Below, in pieces: positions 6,701 to 15,255 of a stretch of DNA of 64,000 nucleotides. The position numbers and the translations under genes are program-made. The first letter of the stretch is position 1, and the number at the start of each line of letters is the position of its first letter. The notes under the pieces are model-generated. The model saw nothing but the letters and a program-made list of their open reading frames with translations, did no database searches and had not been told where the DNA came from. Source of the stretch: Ruminococcus sp. (GTDB lineage Bacteria > Bacillota > Clostridia > Oscillospirales > Acutalibacteraceae). The stretch covers positions 1 to 64,000 of the forward strand of contig JAFQQF010000024.1 of the NCBI GenBank assembly GCA_017411385.1, written 5' to 3'.

Positions 6701-7606
6701 ATGGATTATATAAAAGTAGCAGAAGCGGCAGCAAAATGGGGTATTTCCCCTCGGCGTGTTCGTGTTTTGTGTGCGGAAGGTAAGATCCCCGGTATGGTAC
6801 GCCGTGGTAAACTCTATATGATTCCTGCAAGCGCAGAGAAGCCTGCTGACGGGCGTACTAATCGTGCTACGCTCCTGACTGTCATTGACGCTAAAAAGGA
6901 TCAGCTCGCCAAGATGCGTCCCCTGACAGAGGGCGAGGTGGAACGCCTTCGTGAAGAATTTATGGTGGAGTTTACCTATAACTCCAACGCCATCGAAGGT
7001 AACACGCTTACGCTCAAGGAAACATCAATGGTTTTGGAGGGTATGACCATCGACCAAAAGCCGATGAAGGATCACCTTGAAGCTGTGGGACACCGAGATG
7101 CATTTATGTATGTGCAGGATATTGCAACCAAAGAGATAGATCTGACAGAGAGCGTTATTAAAAATATCCATTCTCTCGTCCTGGTAAACAGACCGCAGGA
7201 TAAGGGCGTATATCGTGCTATTCCTGTGCGTATTATGGGCGCTTATACCGAGCCTGTGCAGCCCTATTTGATCGAGCCGAAAATGACCGAATTGCTTGCG
7301 GTCAACAAAGAGCGTGAGCAGACAATGCACATTATCGAACGCATTGCACGCTTTCATCTTGAATTTGAGGGAATCCATCCCTTTATTGACGGAAACGGCA
7401 GAACCGGCAGACTGATACTCAATCTTGATTTGATCCGTAACGGTTATCCTGCTATCAATGTGAAATTCACCGACCGCAAGCGTTATTACGATGCTTTTGA
7501 TGCTTATTACCGCGACGGCAATGCCGATGCAATGATCGAGCTGATCGGTGAATACGTGGATAAACGACTGGATGAATATTTTAGTGTCTTGAATGGCAGA
7601 GTGTGA
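6701..7606 (+). CDS. Fic-family AMP-transferase with MerR-like DNA-binding head
   Basis: A 301-residue Fic protein. Fic enzymes transfer AMP or another nucleotide moiety from NTPs to target proteins. The active-site loop HPFIDGNGRTGR (226-237) is intact. The inhibitory helix motif SNAIEG (95-100, S-x3-E-G) lies N-terminal to it, so this is a class II, self-inhibited Fic protein and needs no separate antitoxin. Residues 1-45 (VAEAAAKWGISPRRVRVL, GKLYMIPASAEKP) form a MerR/excisionase-like HTH, a common head on clostridial Fic proteins that suggests DNA binding or autoregulation. It is the first gene of the cargo operon, with a strong promoter and GGAGG site, and ends 14 bases before the MmeI-like gene. 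Confidence 0.92.
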   Translation: MDYIKVAEAAAKWGISPRRVRVLCAEGKIPGMVRRGKLYMIPASAEKPADGRTNRATLLTVIDAKKDQLAKMRPLTEGEVERLREEFMVEFTYNSNAIEGNTLTLKETSMVLEGMTIDQKPMKDHLEAVGHRDAFMYVQDIATKEIDLTESVIKNIHSLVLVNRPQDKGVYRAIPVRIMGAYTEPVQPYLIEPKMTELLAVNKEREQTMHIIERIARFHLEFEGIHPFIDGNGRTGRLILNLDLIRNGYPAINVKFTDRKRYYDAFDAYYRDGNADAMIELIGEYVDKRLDEYFSVLNGRV

Positions 7607-7620
7607 TAGGAGATACGATT

Positions 7621-10386
7621 ATGACAGAAGCAGATAGAAAAAGAGCCGCAAAGGCTTTTGCAGAATATTGGAAAGATCGTGGTGACGAAAAGAGCGACAG
7701 CCAGTCTTTTTGGCTTTCTCTTGCCCGTGACGTTTTAGGTGTTGCAGAACCCGAAAAGTTTATATTGTTTGAGGAACGCGTAAAGCTGGACCACACAAGC
7801 TTTATTGACGGTCATATTCCCTCTACACATGTTCTCATTGAGCAGAAAAAGAAGGGCCTTAATCTGCGCAGCCCCATCCGACAGTCTGATGGAACACTGC
7901 TCAATCCTTTCCAACAGGCACAGAGATATTCGGCGGCACTGCCTTATTCACAGCGTCCCCGTTGGATCATCACCTGCAATTTTGAAGAGTTCCTTATTTA
8001 CGATATGGAGAAGCCTACCGGTGAGCCGGAAAGCATAATGCTTAAGGATCTCGGCAAGGAGTATTATCGTCTGCAGTTCCTTGTGGAAGAAAAGAGCGAG
8101 CTTCTGCACCGTGAGGAACAGATCTCCATCAAAGCCGGTGAGCTTGTAGGCAAGTTGTACGATGCCATTCTGAAACAGTATATTCACCCGGACAGCGAGG
8201 AAACTCTGCGTAGTTTGAATATGCTTTGTGTCCGTCTCGTATTTTGCCTTTATGCAGAGGATGCCGGTATTTTCGGCGGCCATCTGAAATTTCACAACTA
8301 CATAAAGAGCTTTAATGTCAAGGACGTGCGCCGTGCACTCATTGACCTTTTCCGTGTGCTCGATACCAAAACCGAAGAGCGTGATCCTTATATGGATGAT
8401 GCTTTGGCGGCATTCCCTTATGTAAACGGTGGCTTGTTTGCTGATGAAAACATTGAGATTCCTAACTTTACACAGGATATCGTTGATCTTCTCCTGCACA
8501 ACGCAAGCGAAGATTTCGACTGGTCGCAGATCAGCCCTACCATCTTTGGTGCCGTATTTGAATCCACCTTAAACCCCGAAACCCGTCGCAGCGGCGGTAT
8601 GCACTATACCTCTATTGAGAATATCCATAAGGTGATTGATCCGCTGTTCCTGGATGAGCTCCGTGAGGAACTTGCAGAGATTAAGGAACTGAAAGTTCCC
8701 AAGATTCGCAACGATAAGGCAGAAGCTTTCCGTGAAAAGCTGTCAAAGCTTACATTTTTTGACCCTGCCTGTGGCTCCGGTAACTTCCTAACCGAAACCT
8801 ATATTTCTCTGCGCCGTTTGGAGAATGAAGCTTTGGTTATTGTCAATCAGGGACAAATTTTGCTTGGATATGACGGCTTGATTAAAGTGTCCATCGGTCA
8901 ATTTTACGGCATTGAGATCAATGACTTTGCTGTTACTGTCGCAAAGACTGCACTTTGGATTGCAGAAAGTCAGATGCTCAAAGAAACCGAGGATATCGTA
9001 AATATGTCCCTTGATTTCCTTCCCTTGAAGTCCTATGCTAACATCGTAGAAGGCAACGCCCTCCGGACCGATTGGGAAACTGTTGTGCCGAAGGACAAGC
9101 TGAATTACATTATGGGTAATCCTCCGTTTGTTGGTCACCAGTGGAGAAGCAAGTCGCAAGCTGAGGATATGGAAATAGCCTTTTACGACCTCCCTAAGCA
9201 TGGTAAATTAGATTATGTTTGCGGTTGGTATAATAAAGCTTGTGATTATATGAAGAATACACGCATAAAAACAGCGTTTGTATCCACTAATTCTATCATT
9301 CAAGGCGAATCCGTGGGAATATTGTGGTCATTCTTATTTAATAAAGGGGTAGAAATTCAATTTGCTCATCGATCGTTTTCATGGTCAAGTGAATCTTCTA
9401 AATCTGCGACAGTACATTGTGTAATTATTGGAATGACTTATGGTAAATTGCAGTGTCAGAAAAAACTATATGATGGCGACAGAATGACATTTGTAAATCA
9501 CATCAATGGTTACTTAGTAGACGCTCCGGATATATTTATTCAATCACGTGGAAAGCCGTTAACAAAAGGGTTTCCCGAAATGAGTAAAGGTAGTCAGCCC
9601 ACCGATGGAGGATATCTCTTGATGTCCGAACAAGACAGAGTCGAACTAATTACAAAATATCCTGAGGCAAATGAGTTTATTCGTCCGTTTGTAGGATCAG
9701 ACGATCTCATCAAAGGCAAAAAGCGTTTCTGCTTATGGCTGAAAAATATTTCTCCTGCAAAATATCGGCATATAGCACCGATAATGGCGAGACTTAAAGG
9801 TGTAGCAGAAAGTCGGTTAAAAAGTCCAACTGCTTCCGTCAGGCGAGATGCTGACACGCCAATGCTGTTTACACAGATACGGCAACCAGATACCAACTAC
9901 TTAGCAGTACCTGAAGTATCTTCTGAAAATCGCAGATACATTCCGATATCGTTTCTTTCTCCCGAGATCATTGGAAGTAATAAATTATATATAGTTTCCA
10001 ACGCGGATAAGTATATGTTTGGTGTTTTGATATCAAACGTGCACATGGCTTGGATGCGAACGGTTGCAGGAAGATTGGAACTTCGATATAGTTATTCTCC
10101 TGCAGTCTATAACAATTTCCCGTGGTGTAATCCTACCGCCGAGCAGAAAAAGAAGATAGAGGAAACAGCACAGGCAATTCTTGATGCTCGTGCACTCTAT
10201 CCCGATTGCTCTTTGGCGGACCTTTACGACGAAGTTGCTATGCCGCCCGAGCTCCGCAAGGCTCACCAAGCCAATGACCGCGCTGTAATGCAGGCATATG
10301 GCTTTGATGTAAAGACTATGACCGAGAGCACCTGTGTGGCAGAGCTAATGAAGATGTATCAAAAGTTAGTTAGCAAAGGAGATTAA
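7621..10386 (+). CDS. MmeI-type (type IIL) restriction-modification enzyme
   Basis: A 921-residue single-chain restriction and N6-adenine methylation enzyme, close to MmeI in length. The nuclease motif is D63 followed by E74-Q-K76, matching the D-x(9-10)-ExK arrangement of MmeI. A helical spacer follows. Methyltransferase motif I (FFDPACGSGNFLTET) is near residue 379 and motif IV (GNPPFVGH) near 500. The target-recognition region follows, then a C-terminal helical tail (AEQKKKIEETAQAILDAR). Such enzymes recognise one sequence with a single specificity domain and methylate only one strand. The start is ATG 7621 with AGGAG 8 bases upstream, preferred over GTG 7603, which has no site. Bases 9200-10130 are visibly more A/T-rich than the rest, suggesting a swapped recognition module. 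It is intact and probably active. Confidence 0.92.
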   Translation: MTEADRKRAAKAFAEYWKDRGDEKSDSQSFWLSLARDVLGVAEPEKFILFEERVKLDHTSFIDGHIPSTHVLIEQKKKGLNLRSPIRQSDGTLLNPFQQAQRYSAALPYSQRPRWIITCNFEEFLIYDMEKPTGEPESIMLKDLGKEYYRLQFLVEEKSELLHREEQISIKAGELVGKLYDAILKQYIHPDSEETLRSLNMLCVRLVFCLYAEDAGIFGGHLKFHNYIKSFNVKDVRRALIDLFRVLDTKTEERDPYMDDALAAFPYVNGGLFADENIEIPNFTQDIVDLLLHNASEDFDWSQISPTIFGAVFESTLNPETRRSGGMHYTSIENIHKVIDPLFLDELREELAEIKELKVPKIRNDKAEAFREKLSKLTFFDPACGSGNFLTETYISLRRLENEALVIVNQGQILLGYDGLIKVSIGQFYGIEINDFAVTVAKTALWIAESQMLKETEDIVNMSLDFLPLKSYANIVEGNALRTDWETVVPKDKLNYIMGNPPFVGHQWRSKSQAEDMEIAFYDLPKHGKLDYVCGWYNKACDYMKNTRIKTAFVSTNSIIQGESVGILWSFLFNKGVEIQFAHRSFSWSSESSKSATVHCVIIGMTYGKLQCQKKLYDGDRMTFVNHINGYLVDAPDIFIQSRGKPLTKGFPEMSKGSQPTDGGYLLMSEQDRVELITKYPEANEFIRPFVGSDDLIKGKKRFCLWLKNISPAKYRHIAPIMARLKGVAESRLKSPTASVRRDADTPMLFTQIRQPDTNYLAVPEVSSENRRYIPISFLSPEIIGSNKLYIVSNADKYMFGVLISNVHMAWMRTVAGRLELRYSYSPAVYNNFPWCNPTAEQKKKIEETAQAILDARALYPDCSLADLYDEVAMPPELRKAHQANDRAVMQAYGFDVKTMTESTCVAELMKMYQKLVSKGD

Positions 10387-10389
10387 ATT

Positions 10390-11016
10390 ATGGGCTGTCA
10401 AAATTGCGGATCAGACTGGTTTGAAGTTTGGCTCGTTGTAATTGGTGCAATTTTAGGTTTTGCATTAAGCATCATAACAACACTCGTAAATAAAGCTATT
10501 GATAAACACGGAAAAATGCAGATTTTTTACAAATTAGTTTATCAAAAGAGCACCGGACAAAAGGCAAGAATTGATCTAAATGGCGGTGAAACTTATCTTA
10601 CGATTCCGCTGTATTTTGAACTGCAAAATACTTCTAATACTGCAAGAGTGATACGTGATGTGTGTCTGTATCTTTACAACAACGGCAAAGAAGTAGCTAA
10701 AATGGTTCAAATACAATACACAAAGGATTCGAAAACAAATGAGATTAAAAACAGTTTTGGTGGAGAGAAAAATTCATATTCCTTTGTTTTGCCTCCACTG
10801 AGCATTCAAAAACAAGAGTGTGAGTTTTTATATAAAGTTCCCACATCAAAGATTGATGAGTTTGCTTTTGATGAAATCAGATTTTCTTATTTTGATGAGA
10901 AAAATCGCCCTATGGAATGTGTTTTCTGTAAGGCGGAACGAGGTTGGGACGGCATTGACTTCAATTATGAAAACAATTATTTTGAATTGAAGTGCTCAAA
11001 AAAGAGGAGAAAATAA
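10390..11016 (+). CDS. Single-pass membrane protein, unknown, in the defence-like operon
   Basis: A 208-residue protein that I do not recognise. It begins with a CQNC motif (residues 3-6), has one hydrophobic helix (about 10-33, WLVVIGAILGFALSIITTLV) and then a soluble domain of about 165 residues, mostly beta-prone (LTIPLYFELQNTSNTARVIR, FVLPPLSIQKQECEFLY). The soluble part resembles an immunoglobulin-like beta sandwich, but this is a visual impression. The gene starts three bases after the MmeI-like stop, with AAAGGAG inside the end of that gene, and ends one base before the Mrr-like gene, so the three are translationally linked. Base use is more A/T-rich than in the Fic gene. Confidence 0.75.
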   Translation: MGCQNCGSDWFEVWLVVIGAILGFALSIITTLVNKAIDKHGKMQIFYKLVYQKSTGQKARIDLNGGETYLTIPLYFELQNTSNTARVIRDVCLYLYNNGKEVAKMVQIQYTKDSKTNEIKNSFGGEKNSYSFVLPPLSIQKQECEFLYKVPTSKIDEFAFDEIRFSYFDEKNRPMECVFCKAERGWDGIDFNYENNYFELKCSKKRRK

Positions 11017-11017
11017 T

Positions 11018-11629
11018 ATGGTTACGGATATTAATCCTTATAGAAAACTGGATGCCAATATATCGCCTACAGATTTTGAAATTTTTTGCTTGAATACTCT
11101 AAAAGCATACGCAGACAGAGAGGGGCTTAAGGATTTTAGTATTAAACATAACCAAAAAATTCAAGCAGATGATGGCACATATCAAATTGATGTTATTGCA
11201 GAATATACAGCATTAGGCGCACGCCATAAAGTGATTGTTGAGTGTAAGAAAAAATCCGAAAGCATCAAACGGGAAATTGTAGCGGAACTTTATGCAAAAA
11301 TCCAAAGTTTAGGAGCTCACAAAGGCATTCTCATATCCACCTCTGGATTTCAAAGCGGAGCTACTTTGTATGCTGAAAAACACGGAATTGCGTTATGGCA
11401 AATATGTGATAGGCGCATCAAACACATCTATAATTGCGTAACCACTGCTACAAACTTTTCTGATCGAATTATCTATGAAATGTTAATTGATAAGTTGTTG
11501 CCTGCACATTTTATGATGGAGTGGAACTGTCAGAGTGATTATCCAGAGACCGAAATATACCCCACAGCAACAATGCAACGGCAAGCTGCGGAAAAAGCAA
11601 GGACGATTTTAAAGAACAGTAAAGGATAG
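11018..11629 (+). CDS. Mrr-like restriction endonuclease
   Basis: A 203-residue protein with a Mrr_cat PD-(D/E)xK fold. The motifs are an N-terminal helix (SPTDFEIFCLNTLKAYA), QIDV with D58, IVECKKK with E75-C-K77, and the following LGAHKGILISTSGFQSGA strand-helix, which is characteristic of Mrr-type (type IV-like) nucleases. All catalytic residues are present. The residues after about 130 are specific to this protein and lack the winged helix of full-length Mrr, so target choice may come from a partner. It has an AGGAG site seven bases before the ATG and sits between the membrane protein and the FRG gene, with gaps of one and six bases. Confidence 0.85.
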   Translation: MVTDINPYRKLDANISPTDFEIFCLNTLKAYADREGLKDFSIKHNQKIQADDGTYQIDVIAEYTALGARHKVIVECKKKSESIKREIVAELYAKIQSLGAHKGILISTSGFQSGATLYAEKHGIALWQICDRRIKHIYNCVTTATNFSDRIIYEMLIDKLLPAHFMMEWNCQSDYPETEIYPTATMQRQAAEKARTILKNSKG

Positions 11630-11635
11630 CTTGAT

Positions 11636-12712
11636 ATGGCAAAAACAAAGATAATAGAAATAGATAGCCTTTCAAAGTATATACGACACATAAATAAGCT
11701 TGATAATGTTTCGTATTATCGTGGCGAAGGCAATGTTTATCCATCAAGACAATCATCTGCTCTTAGACCGTATGAGTTCAGGTGGAATTCTGCAGAGCCC
11801 TATCCTTTTATGCAGATGATTGATGAGTTTTATAAAGAAACAGCTCACAAACTTAATGAGGACAAAATTGACTTTATTGCATTTGCTCAGCATCACGGCA
11901 TCCCAACAAATCTTTTAGATATTTCAACTTCCCCCCTGACAGCACTCTACTTTGCTTGTCAAGGCAAGCAAGATGTTGACGGAGTGGTTTATGTGGGATC
12001 CGATGAACACATTGACGTAACGAGCTTGATACATAAATATCCTAATGAGAACTTGATTGAGAGTGTATTTGCCAATACTGTAAACGAGCTTGGTTTGCTT
12101 GTGCCGTTGTTTAAGCAGTTCAAAAAAGAGCATCCTGATACTTTTAAGTTATTCATGGGCGAGTTAATTAGGAGTTATCTGTTTTACTTTTCTTCGCCTT
12201 TTGATGATAAAGAGCAGATTTTTTACAAAAAATTGAAGCGTAAAAATTTTGATGTATGGGAATGTATCGCATATTTAAGAGACGCTTTTGAAGAAGTCAA
12301 AGCGTTTCCTTTGGAGTCGTGCGATGAAGAATTATACTTCTATCTTTCTTTGCAGTTTGTATTTTTCAAAAAGGCTCTCTCATATACGGAGCCAATTCAC
12401 ACTATAAGCTTTTTGCCAAATATGTTATACCAACCTATTATGAAGTTTGAACGCGGCAGAAATCAACAAGGATTGTTCCTGTATCAAGGATATTTGACCT
12501 ATATTGAACCGGTGTATAATTTCAGAGTGTTAGCGAAGCAACACTTGAATTTTCAAAATGTAGAGTTTCGCGTTAAGAACAAAACGACGATATTGAATGA
12601 GTTAGACAAGATCGGCATCAATAAGAAAACGCTGTTTTGCGATTATGATAGCATTGCGCAATATATAACTGACAAGCATAGCGTTCTTAGGGAAGAAAGT
12701 AAATTGAATTAA
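11636..12712 (+). CDS. FRG-domain protein
   Basis: A 358-residue protein with an FRG domain at about 22-110: YRGE (28-31) and the signature [17 protein letters not shown] (84-100), followed by [13 protein letters not shown] domains are common in phage and defence loci of gut bacteria. Their biochemical activity is not firmly established to my knowledge. The C-terminal 240 residues are rich in aromatic and Lys residues and carry a second conserved-looking stretch ([16 protein letters not shown], about 272-287). It starts six bases after the Mrr-like stop, and its base use matches the two preceding genes. Confidence 0.85.
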   Translation: MAKTKIIEIDSLSKYIRHINKLDNVSYYRGEGNVYPSRQSSALRPYEFRWNSAEPYPFMQMIDEFYKETAHKLNEDKIDFIAFAQHHGIPTNLLDISTSPLTALYFACQGKQDVDGVVYVGSDEHIDVTSLIHKYPNENLIESVFANTVNELGLLVPLFKQFKKEHPDTFKLFMGELIRSYLFYFSSPFDDKEQIFYKKLKRKNFDVWECIAYLRDAFEEVKAFPLESCDEELYFYLSLQFVFFKKALSYTEPIHTISFLPNMLYQPIMKFERGRNQQGLFLYQGYLTYIEPVYNFRVLAKQHLNFQNVEFRVKNKTTILNELDKIGINKKTLFCDYDSIAQYITDKHSVLREESKLN

Positions 12713-12725
12713 ACGGGGTGTATCA

Positions 12726-13745
12726 ATGCCACTTGAAATAGTTAGAAACGATATAACAAAAATGAAGGTGGATGCCATTGTCAATGCCGCTAACGAGTCG
12801 CTTTTGGGCGGCAGAGGTGTTGACGGTGCGATTCACCGTGCTGCAGGTTCGGGGCTTCTTGCCGAGTGCAGAACGCTTGGCGGTTGCAAGACGGGCAAGG
12901 CGAAGATCACAGGCGGATATAATCTGCCTGCAAAGTATGTAATACATACTGTCGGTCCTATCTACAATGACGGCAAACACGGAGAAAAGGTATTGCTTGA
13001 ATCCTGCTACCGCGAGTCTTTGGCTCTTGCGAAGGAGCATAACTGCGAAACCGTGGCTTTTCCGCTTATCTCCTCGGGTGTGTATGGATACCCCAAGGAT
13101 CAGGCATTGAAGGTTGCTATCGACGTTATCAGCGACTTCCTTCTTGAAAACGAAATGACGGTCTATATCGTCATCTTCGACAAGGCGGCATACAAGATCA
13201 GTGAGAAGTTGTTCTCGGATATTGCCGAATATATTGACGATAATTACGTGGACGAGCATACCGATTACCGTCGTGAAAGCATTCGAATGAATGCACCGAT
13301 GGCTCCTTGCGCGAAACGAAAGAAAGCAGATATTGACTTTCTGGAAATTTGCGATTGTAAAGCGATGGTTGCGGAAGATGACTTGGATGCAAAGCTCCGG
13401 CAAATCGACGAAAGCTTTTCGCAGATGCTTCTGCGCAAGATTGATGAGAAAGGCATGACCGACGCCGAGTGTTATAAGAAGGCCAATATTGACCGTAAGC
13501 TTTTTTCCAAAATCCGCAGCGACATTCACTATAAACCGAGCAAGCCTACCGCACTGGCGTTTGCAATTTCCTTGGAGCTTTCTCTCGCGGAAACCGAAGA
13601 TATGCTCCGCAAGGCAGGGTTCGCACTGTCTCACAGCAACAAGTTTGACATCATCATTGAATACTTTATCAGCAAAGGAAACTACAATATTTTCGAAATC
13701 AACGAAGCCCTGTTTGCCTTTGATCAGAGCTTGTTAGGAGCGTGA
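12726..13745 (+). CDS. Macro-domain ADP-ribose hydrolase fused to an HTH-like domain
   Basis: A 339-residue protein. Residues 1-165 are a macro domain of the YmdB/O-acetyl-ADP-ribose deacetylase type: [20 protein letters not shown] (15-34), [15 protein letters not shown] and the phosphate-binding loop SSGVYGYP. Such domains bind ADP-ribose and often remove it from proteins, nucleic acids or acetyl-ADP-ribose. A polar linker follows, then a helical domain (about 225-335: [40 protein letters not shown]) that looks like an XRE-type HTH. The same C-terminal module accompanies macro domains in other clostridia. It lies 13 bases after the FRG gene. It may act as the antidote or regulator of an ADP-ribose-based effector in this operon; this is inferred. 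Confidence 0.85.
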   Translation: MPLEIVRNDITKMKVDAIVNAANESLLGGRGVDGAIHRAAGSGLLAECRTLGGCKTGKAKITGGYNLPAKYVIHTVGPIYNDGKHGEKVLLESCYRESLALAKEHNCETVAFPLISSGVYGYPKDQALKVAIDVISDFLLENEMTVYIVIFDKAAYKISEKLFSDIAEYIDDNYVDEHTDYRRESIRMNAPMAPCAKRKKADIDFLEICDCKAMVAEDDLDAKLRQIDESFSQMLLRKIDEKGMTDAECYKKANIDRKLFSKIRSDIHYKPSKPTALAFAISLELSLAETEDMLRKAGFALSHSNKFDIIIEYFISKGNYNIFEINEALFAFDQSLLGA

Positions 13746-13806
13746 AACGGTAGTTGAAGTTGTCTCAACAAAATAGAACCGCAATAGTTTAGATGGAGAA
13801 ATGGTT

Positions 13807-14265
13807 ATGCTGGATTTTAATCAACAAAAATCAAGGTATTTATGGTTGATAGAAGTATTACAAAATTATAAGCTTGAAAAAAGTTTTACTGCAAAGATAA
13901 CCGAGTGGAATGAGCAAAATGGAGTCGTTGGTTTTCCAAGCAAGTATTCTCTTTGCATAGAGTATAGGGACATTCCCAAGTCAAATATGGACTTGATTTT
14001 TTACCTTGACCAAGATGGAAATTGGAGTAAAGTCGAAATTCTGAACATTGATGTTGCAGAAATCTATCGTCATCAAGGTTTCGGAAGTAGATTAATAAAG
14101 CAAGCGATTAATATTGCTAAGGTGGTTGGGGCTAAAAGAATATGCGGTGACGCCCTTGAAAAAAACGGCTATAGTAGCGTGGGCTTTTATAAAAAATGTG
14201 GTTTTGATATATCTGAAGATTCTAAGCCAAGAAAGTTTTATATGGAAAATATCCAAAACAATTAA
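13807..14265 (+). CDS. GNAT-family N-acetyltransferase
   Basis: A 152-residue protein of the GNAT fold. The acetyl-CoA-binding motif A is VAEIYRHQGFGSRLIKQAIN (Q/R-x-x-G-x-G/A), followed by a beta-5 strand and the C-terminal GFYKKCGFDIS motif. The substrate cannot be told. I chose ATG 13807 because GGAG at 13795-13798 is then eight bases away; the ATG at 13801 would be too close. The gene lies 61 bases after the macro-domain gene and is A/T-rich like the 10390-12712 block. Confidence 0.8.
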   Translation: MLDFNQQKSRYLWLIEVLQNYKLEKSFTAKITEWNEQNGVVGFPSKYSLCIEYRDIPKSNMDLIFYLDQDGNWSKVEILNIDVAEIYRHQGFGSRLIKQAINIAKVVGAKRICGDALEKNGYSSVGFYKKCGFDISEDSKPRKFYMENIQNN

Positions 14266-14291
14266 CCAAATTGTCGCCTGACATGCGACCT

Positions 14292-14341
14292 AACCTCTCT
14301 TTTATTGATGTACAATGATGACATCAAATGAAAGAGAGGTT
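14292..14341 (+). promoter_or_regulatory. Hairpin enclosing the ribosome site of the VWA gene
   Basis: AACCTCTCTTT...ATTGATG (14292-14310) pairs with CATCAAAT...AAAGAGAGGTT (14322-14341), about 18 bp with one bulge. The AGAGAGG ribosome site of the next gene is in the 3' arm. It is either a weak terminator for the upstream operon or a translational switch. Confidence 0.65.
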
Positions 14342-14348
14342 TTCTATT

Positions 14349-15005
14349 ATGAAAAACAACATTACCGAACTCGTATTTATCTTGGACAGAAGCGGATCTA
14401 TGGCAGGTCTGGAGAGCGATACCATTGGCGGTTTCAACTCGATGATCGAAAAGCAGAAGAAGCAAGATGGCGGCTGCTATGTTTCTACAGTGCTTTTTGA
14501 CAACGAAAGTGAAGTTCTCCACGATCGTGTAAAGCTTCACGATATCCCACTAATGACCGACAAGGATTATACCGTGCACGGTTGTACCGCTCTGATTGAT
14601 GCCATCGGCGGTGCCATTCACCACATTGGAAACATTCATAAATACGCTCGTCCCGAGGACGTACCGGAGCATACGATGTTCGTAATTACAACCGACGGAC
14701 AGGAGAACGCCAGCCACCGATATACATGCGAGCAGGTCAAGAAGATGATTGAGCGCCAAAAGGAAAAATACGGTTGGGAGTTCTTGTTCATCGGAGCAAA
14801 CATTGATGCCGTTGAAACTGCAGCTCGCTACGGAATCAGCAAAGACAGAGCCGTAAACTATAACGCCGACGGTGAAGGCACACAGATTCTGTACGAATCG
14901 GTTGCAAAAGCTGTTTGTAATGTCAGAGCAAGTGCACCACTCAGCGCTGATTGGAGCGAAGATATCAATGCAGACTATCTGAAGCGCGGCAAAAAGAAGA
15001 AATAA
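14349..15005 (+). CDS. VWA-domain protein
   Basis: A 218-residue protein made almost wholly of a von Willebrand A domain. The metal-ion site motif D-x-S-x-S is DRSGS (12-16), and TTDGQEN supplies the later MIDAS aspartate. Bacterial cytoplasmic VWA proteins are often scaffold or sensor parts paired with AAA ATPases or stress proteins; none is adjacent here. No signal peptide or membrane segment is present. I chose ATG 14349, with AGAGAGGT at 14333-14340, over ATG 14328, which overlaps the hairpin. It is the last cargo gene; a 16-bp perfect hairpin follows. VWA proteins of this type are common on clostridial mobile elements. Confidence 0.85.
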   Translation: MKNNITELVFILDRSGSMAGLESDTIGGFNSMIEKQKKQDGGCYVSTVLFDNESEVLHDRVKLHDIPLMTDKDYTVHGCTALIDAIGGAIHHIGNIHKYARPEDVPEHTMFVITTDGQENASHRYTCEQVKKMIERQKEKYGWEFLFIGANIDAVETAARYGISKDRAVNYNADGEGTQILYESVAKAVCNVRASAPLSADWSEDINADYLKRGKKKK

Positions 15006-15010
15006 GCAAG

Positions 15011-15045
15011 CGCCCCCTGCTTTGCGAAACGCAAAGCAGGGGGCG
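15011..15045. terminator. Terminator-like hairpin at the end of the cargo operon
   Basis: A perfect 16-bp G/C-rich stem (15011-15026 with 15030-15045) with an AAA loop. The following T-tract is poor (TTGTGTATG), so it may act mainly as a transcription block near the element end in either direction. Confidence 0.75.
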
Positions 15046-15108
15046 TTGTGTATGTAACGTTGATTATTTGGTAGTAGTATGCCCTTGTGTCGTTTTTTGA
15101 TAGATTAT

Positions 15109-15130
15109 CTTTTACGCCATTTTTACGCCA
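15109..15130. repeat. Right arm-type repeat (tandem TTTTACGCCA)
   Basis: A 22-bp copy identical to 2710-2731, in the same orientation, about 125 bases inside the right element end. It is a probable arm-type integrase site. Confidence 0.7.
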
Positions 15131-15255
15131 TTTTCGTATGGGGTTACGTAGAAATATATGAAATTATAAAACCAACGGCTTTCCCAAAAACCGCGTGCTA
15201 TCAGGCTGTATGGGCAATTATCGGATTTTTATGGAGATATGAAAACAGGTCAAGT

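Noticed and set aside
12723-13634. A 303-codon open frame antisense to the macro-domain gene
   Set aside because: It is a codon-bias shadow: the sense frame has clear macro-domain motifs, and the antisense product has no recognisable domain or start site.
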